A DNA stretch of 45,055 nucleotides, from the NCBI GenBank assembly GCA_003164335.1, contig PLTF01000045.1:5824-50878 (forward strand), in the 5' to 3' direction. The notes under the pieces are model-generated. The model was given only the letters and a program-made list of their open reading frames with translations. It was not told where the DNA came from and searched no databases. This document shows, in pieces, positions 41,358 to 45,055 of this stretch. The translations under genes were made by a program, and so were the position numbers. Source of the stretch: Fibrobacterota bacterium. GTDB taxonomy: Bacteria > Fibrobacterota > Chitinivibrionia > Chitinivibrionales > Chitinispirillaceae. Within the stretch, counting starts at the first letter, position 1. Each line of letters opens with the position of its first letter.

Positions 41358-43318
41358 GGCCGAGCTCCCCGTACCTTCGGGCCATAGTAGGCCCGGTAAA
41401 ATTCCCCGCAATCCTCCGACACGACGCCGAGCCGCCGACCTGCCAGGTACGCAGCCGCAAGTACGGTTACGGTTATGAAGTTCCGCATATAGCCGTCTTG
41501 TTTCCATTTGCGCGTTGACGCTTCGATGGCTTGCGGAAGGCAGAGCACGGATCCGTGCTCTTTCATGAGGAGGGAGATCTCGATGTCTTCCATGAGTTTG
41601 TATCCGGGCAGATCTCCGGCAACCGCCTCCTTGCGGAAAAACTGCGCCTGGTCGCCGAAGGAGATGCCGGTCAACCGGGTCCGGAGGTTGTTGCAGAAGG
41701 CGGTGAAGCGGAACCGCCTCGAAGCGTCCGCGTACCGGACCTGGAACGAGCCGCCTGCCGCATGAGGATTGTTTACCAGTGCACGAATGAGGCCCGGTAC
41801 GACGGCAGGATCAGGACGGGTGTCGGCATGAAGGATGAGGATGGTATCGCCGTGCGACGCGGCGATACCTCTCTTTATCTGGATACCGCGGCCCCGCTCC
41901 GCGGCGATGCACCGGATATCCGGGCGTTGCCCTGCCGCCTCGGCAACCGCCTCCGGAGTCCCGTCATCCGAACCTCCGTCAACGACGATAATTTCGTGGC
42001 CGATAGCCGGATCGCCCCTTATGGCGCCGATGCAGAAACCTATGTTGTCGCGTTCGTTAAGTACCGGAATGATAATGGAAAGAAATGCGGGCGCCCTGAA
42101 TACTGCCGGCGCCCGCCCCGAACCGCGAAGCGCGCTCCAGAGCGCTGCGGCGGCAAACGGCAGGTATTCCGCCAGAAGGAGCGGCCGCGACTCCTTCCAT
42201 ACGCCGGTTTCGGCATAGCGGAGGGAAACGACGATGGCGGCTGCGACCGTCAGGTTAAGCACCAGCCACGCCCGCGACCGGTAAAAGGGCAGGAGTGCCG
42301 TTACCGGCAGTAAATACCAGGGATGGCTTGTCGTAGAGCAGAGGAAAAATGCACCTGAGGCGCACATGAACGCACGCATGATATCCGGAACGAAAAAAAA
42401 CATATACAGCCCGGCCATTGCGAACAGGAGCAGGCAGGCTGCGGGTACCCTTGAAAAAGGCATGAACCAGCCAAAAACCGTCGCCGCAAGGCCGTTGAAA
42501 TGAAACTGGGTTGCAAAGCGGAGGGGAACCGCCATGAACGAAACGCCGGGCGATGCAAAAAGCGCGTACAGCGCAGCCGGCGGCACGAGCGCCAGGGGCA
42601 GCAATACCGCATTTTTCCGCTGTATCAAAAACGGGAGAAGAAACAGCGGGAAGAGCGAGGAGGACAGTGCCAGCCCGAAAAAAAGATACGCCATGGCGAA
42701 ACGCTCTTTTCGCAGGAAGTAGCAGGCGCAAACGAACCAGAAGAGCATGATGCTCTCCATATGGCCCTCTGCGGCAATGCCGTAGAGCGCAAGCGGGTTG
42801 AAGGCATAGAGGATCAGGTGCCGCGGTTCCATTGACCAGGTGCGCATAAGGAGCATGAGCACGAGCACGACGCCGACATCGAAAAGTATGAACACCAGCT
42901 TGAAGAAGCGGGGGGATCGGCTCACCGCTGCGCAGCTGCGGAATGCCAGTTCGCTTAAGGGTCCATAGATCGCGGAAATATCCTTGTGATTGACGCCTTC
43001 CCATTGAAGCTCCCCGGGGCAGTGCTCCGGGGCATGCGCTCGCTGTGCCTGTTCACCGCTGCGCAGGGAAGCGAGAGCCGGGGAGGAGGGGGCAACGGCA
43101 TAGGGATTGAATCCGGCATTCTGGATCCGCCCCTCCCAGATATACCGGTTCATGTCGTCATTCGGGGGAAGCGGCAGGAGCACTGCGCGCAGGGCAAGTG
43201 CAATAATGACAATGGGAAGATACCCGGTGTTTTCGGGCCAGAAGCGCCAGGCGCCGATCATGCCGATAAATACCGCACTATACAGGATAATTACCAGCAT
43301 GCCGCTTGTCTGCAGCAT
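41354..43318 (-). CDS. Polytopic GT-C-like protein fused to GT2 transferase (TIGR04283-type)
   Basis: This is a 654-aa membrane protein. Residues about 1-400 form a hydrophobic region of roughly ten membrane segments with NDDMNRYIWEGRIQNAGFNPYA and YGPLSELAF, features of lipid-phosphate-sugar dependent GT-C enzymes (GT87/GT39-like). Residues from about 405 form a GT2 domain: LSIIIPVLNE, VVDGGSDDGT, LHADTRPDP, GGSFQVRY, GDQAQFFRKE and YKLMEDIEISLLMKEH, as in the rSAM/selenodomain-associated transferase 2 family. The two parts are usually separate genes. The C-terminal TGA overlaps the DUF2064 GTG. It probably glycosylates a lipid or small molecule at the membrane; sugar and acceptor are unknown. 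Confidence 0.83.
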   Translation of the reverse strand: MLQTSGMLVIILYSAVFIGMIGAWRFWPENTGYLPIVIIALALRAVLLPLPPNDDMNRYIWEGRIQNAGFNPYAVAPSSPALASLRSGEQAQRAHAPEHCPGELQWEGVNHKDISAIYGPLSELAFRSCAAVSRSPRFFKLVFILFDVGVVLVLMLLMRTWSMEPRHLILYAFNPLALYGIAAEGHMESIMLFWFVCACYFLRKERFAMAYLFFGLALSSSLFPLFLLPFLIQRKNAVLLPLALVPPAALYALFASPGVSFMAVPLRFATQFHFNGLAATVFGWFMPFSRVPAACLLLFAMAGLYMFFFVPDIMRAFMCASGAFFLCSTTSHPWYLLPVTALLPFYRSRAWLVLNLTVAAAIVVSLRYAETGVWKESRPLLLAEYLPFAAAALWSALRGSGRAPAVFRAPAFLSIIIPVLNERDNIGFCIGAIRGDPAIGHEIIVVDGGSDDGTPEAVAEAAGQRPDIRCIAAERGRGIQIKRGIAASHGDTILILHADTRPDPAVVPGLIRALVNNPHAAGGSFQVRYADASRRFRFTAFCNNLRTRLTGISFGDQAQFFRKEAVAGDLPGYKLMEDIEISLLMKEHGSVLCLPQAIEASTRKWKQDGYMRNFITVTVLAAAYLAGRRLGVVSEDCGEFYRAYYGPKVRGARP

Positions 43319-43370
43319 CGTTTCTCCGCATGAAATACTTTGAGGGGATCTTCTAATAATTGTTTTTTTG

Positions 43371-43590
43371 TCCTTCGACAGGCTCCGGACGAACGGAAAT
43401 TACTCAAATCTTTAGTTACTACTCAGGTGCTATCCCTTGCCTAATTAAATCCCCCCTTTATCCCCCCTTAATAAGGGGGGCGCCGAAGGCGGGGGATCCA
43501 AAGGCAAATTCAGCAATCTTTCCACCTACCTGAGTAGTAACAATCTTTAAAACAAGGCTGTTCGTGGTGAGCTTGTCGAACCATGAACGG
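43371..43590. repeat. Imperfect inverted repeat pair split by a MITE
   Basis: The left arm TTCGACAGGCTCCGGACGAA (from 43375) and the right arm GTTCGTGGTGAGCTTGTCGAA (43560-43580) are imperfect reverse complements, sharing GTTCGT, GAGC and TGTCGAA blocks. This resembles the widespread proteobacterial TTCGACAGGCTCAGGACGAAC-type intergenic repeat. The arms are now separated by the insertion at 43415-43541. With it, they fill the 294-base gap between the GT fusion and arsS. Confidence 0.6.
43415..43541. mobile_element. 127-bp MITE with 14-bp terminal inverted repeats
   Basis: GTTACTACTCAGGT (43415-43428) and ACCTGAGTAGTAAC (43528-43541) are perfect inverted ends. They are flanked directly by AATCTTTA on both sides (43407-43414 and 43542-43549), an 8-bp target-site duplication. 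The inside holds a CCCCCCTT-AAT-AAGGGGGG hairpin (43462-43480) and no gene, so it needs a transposase in trans. The intact duplication and perfect ends suggest a recent insertion. Confidence 0.85.
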
Positions 43591-43612
43591 CATTTTTAGA
43601 CATCCCTTCAGG

Positions 43613-44614
43613 TTAAACCGCCGCGCCGGTGCAGGACGAGCCCTGACCCGCGGTACAGGCATAACAATGGTCGCCGGTCACGATCTCCCTGCCCTGCAGC
43701 TTCGCCTCGTCAAAAAGTTCGATGCGGTCCGGCGCCCCGTGGTTTACCGGGAGGCGCAACCACTGGTTGAAATCGCAGTCGTAAAGTCTGCCGTCCCACC
43801 CCACCGACAGCGTGGTCCGGCACATCGCCCCCCGTGCTGCCGCAGGGTTGAACGCCAGCTCCAGGTTTTTCAGGTACTCATCGTAGTTATCGCTTGCCGT
43901 AAGGTAGTCGCGAAACCGGCCGGTCGGACAGTTCGTGAGGCAGTAAAGCCGGTTGAACCGGACCGCGTGATCGGCCATCAGCCGTTCCCGGTACCCGCGT
44001 TCGAGCGCCTTCTGCGGTCCGGGCAGGTAGGCACCGACCGGGTTATGCGCAATATCAATGACGAGGCCCGAGCCCGGCTCGCCCCAGCCCCTCCGGTTGA
44101 GCAGGCGGAGGCCTGCGATGATTTTATCGAAACTCCCCTCCCCCCGCTGCCGATCGCACTGCTCCTTTTTCCAGTGGGGCAGCGACACGACAAGCTCCAC
44201 CCTGTTGCGGCTGAAGACATCCATCAGGTGCCCGTACTCCTTTTCGAGAAGAATCACCAGGTTCGAACGGACCATGAGCCGTTTGCCGAGGAGCGCTGCC
44301 CGGTCAAGAAACCATTCGAGGTGTTCGTTCATCTCCGGCGCCCCGCCGGTAATATCGATGGTGGTGATGGACCCTGTCCCGGCGATGGCCAGGCAGCGGT
44401 CAAGCAGCGTGCGCGACATTGACTCGCGGAGCTTTGGACCGGCCCCGGTATGGCAGTGCCGGCAGCTCAGGTTGCAGCGCCTTCCCACATTGATCTGCAG
44501 CGTCTCGACACTCCCGCTCCGGAAGGGCACCATTCCCGATGCTAAAAGCTTTTCCCCGAAGGGTTTGACCGTACGGAGCTCCCCGGGTAACGGTGGGTTT
44601 TTGCCTGCTATCAA
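43613..44614 (-). CDS. arsS: ArsS-like radical SAM protein (DUF3641 C-terminus)
   Basis: This 333-aa protein has a radical SAM core with the cluster motif CNLSCRHC (Cys47, Cys51, Cys54) preceded by TLQINVG and followed by DITGGAPEMN. The DUF3641-type C-terminal part has CRTTLSVGWDGRLYDCDFNQW and ends HCYACTAGQGSSCTGAAV. This is the arsenosugar-biosynthesis radical SAM (seleno)protein family, which joins 5'-deoxyadenosyl to a methylated arsenical. Many members are selenoproteins; here the C-terminal motif is all Cys and no in-frame TGA was needed. The TTG start at 44614 overlaps the upstream gene's stop (TTGA). A longer reading frame into that gene is not supported. No arsM-like gene is in the window. 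Confidence 0.83.
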   Translation of the reverse strand: MIAGKNPPLPGELRTVKPFGEKLLASGMVPFRSGSVETLQINVGRRCNLSCRHCHTGAGPKLRESMSRTLLDRCLAIAGTGSITTIDITGGAPEMNEHLEWFLDRAALLGKRLMVRSNLVILLEKEYGHLMDVFSRNRVELVVSLPHWKKEQCDRQRGEGSFDKIIAGLRLLNRRGWGEPGSGLVIDIAHNPVGAYLPGPQKALERGYRERLMADHAVRFNRLYCLTNCPTGRFRDYLTASDNYDEYLKNLELAFNPAAARGAMCRTTLSVGWDGRLYDCDFNQWLRLPVNHGAPDRIELFDEAKLQGREIVTGDHCYACTAGQGSSCTGAAV

Positions 44615-44952
44615 GGCTGCATCTCGACTTTGCGGATTATCTTTCGCATCTGTGTGGAATGTGCCAGCACGGCCCCGGCAACGATCGAAGCCCCCACATG
44701 GACCGCCTCCATCATCTCGTCGCTCGTGATGCCGAGTGAGAGGCACCTGGTGGTATAGGCGTCGATGCAGTAGGGACAATGTTCCGTATGGGCTACCGTC
44801 AGCGCGATCAGGGATTTTTCGCGCTCGGAAAGGGTGCCGCCGGCGGTTGCGCTTCCGTAATAATCGAAGAATGCCTTGCCCTGATCCTGGGCGAACTCCC
44901 CGATATGAGGGAAATCCTTGAGGTCGTCGGAATTATAATAGTTGTGTGCCAT
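44611..44952 (-). CDS. Arsenosugar-associated peroxidase-like CMD protein
   Basis: This 113-aa carboxymuconolactone-decarboxylase/AhpD-fold protein has the redox pair CPYC in EHCPYCIDAYTTRCLSLG and the helix-rich rest of the fold (EMMEAVHVGASIVAGAVLAHS). This small form is regularly found next to ArsS-family genes and is presumed to be a peroxidase or thiol oxidoreductase supporting that pathway. ATG 44952 has AGAAAGGA upstream. The stop overlaps the arsS start, so translation is linked. It is the first gene of the minus-strand cluster seen here. Confidence 0.85.
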   Translation of the reverse strand: MAHNYYNSDDLKDFPHIGEFAQDQGKAFFDYYGSATAGGTLSEREKSLIALTVAHTEHCPYCIDAYTTRCLSLGITSDEMMEAVHVGASIVAGAVLAHSTQMRKIIRKVEMQP

Positions 44953-45000
44953 TGTAATTGGTCCTTTCTATTTGATTTTAGCCTTTGATTTGGATACCCT

Positions 45001-45055
45001 GGTGGGGAACCGGGGTTAAACCAAAAGCCCTTGGTGGGGGAACCGCCTACGGCGG
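45001..45055. repeat. REP-like hairpin repeat, truncated by the window edge
   Basis: GGTGGGGAACC (45001) and GGTGGGGGAACCGCC-TAC-GGCGG (45033-45055) resemble, in inverse orientation, the GGTTTCCCCACC hairpin ends of the repeats near 140-173 and 32170-32199. The second hairpin runs off the end. Confidence 0.5.

Noticed and set aside
43449-43480. CRISPR-like repeated C/G tracts
   Set aside because: These are the internal hairpin of a MITE; there is no regular repeat-spacer array.

Overview
The window is a mid-to-high GC chromosomal segment of a Gram-negative bacterium, dense with genes on both strands. Homoserine O-succinyltransferase, a soluble kinase/ATPase/histidine-kinase giant protein, PilZ signalling, an arsenosugar-type radical SAM cluster and a NapH/NosR-like polyferredoxin suggest a Desulfobacterota-like (deltaproteobacterial) organism or a neighbouring phylum. 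The sequence alone does not settle the phylum. There are no rRNA or tRNA genes, no prophage and no CRISPR array.

Layout. (1) 1-9.7 kb is mostly housekeeping and central metabolism: a FIST sensor protein, a 66-aa protein, ClpP, purM-cysS, methylglyoxal synthase, an LhgO-type flavoprotein next to 4-alpha-glucanotransferase, and a LarA-like protein. (2) 9.8-22.2 kb is the accessory region of most interest. A receiver/histidine-kinase protein and a START-PilZ protein are followed by a tight four-gene operon: a cyanobacterial-type long-chain acyl-ACP reductase (AAR) homologue, a stand-alone acyl carrier protein, an adenylate-forming ligase with degenerate motifs and no A10 lysine, and a ThDP-dependent enzyme. 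A 1707-aa pseudokinase-ATPase-GAF-histidine kinase follows. The enzymes are consistent with making a fatty aldehyde from acyl-ACP and joining or decarboxylating it with a ThDP enzyme (an acyloin-like product); this is inference. (3) 22.2-28.4 kb on the minus strand holds metA-cysE (methionine/cysteine supply), a membrane GT2 glycosyltransferase, recG and rlmH. (4) 28.4-33.2 kb holds a structured RNA resembling 6S RNA, a MurA whose catalytic Cys is Asp, a hicBA pair with a suspect toxin end, a YhcG-type nuclease carrying two copies of a palindromic repeat, and a SEC-C protein. (5) 33.3-37.1 kb is a plus-strand TPR / coiled-coil / transglutaminase-like set. (6) 37.4-45.0 kb is a long minus-strand set related to arsenosugar/rSAM-selenodomain loci: a peroxidase-like CMD protein and ArsS-like radical SAM protein, then after a nested mobile repeat a GT fusion, a DUF2064 transferase, a flavoprotein-polyferredoxin with an apparently permuted flavin domain, and a methyltransferase.

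Several related GC-rich hairpin repeats sit between genes (near 100, 32150, 37190 and the right edge). One 127-bp MITE with an 8-bp target duplication has inserted into a separate inverted repeat near 43.4 kb.
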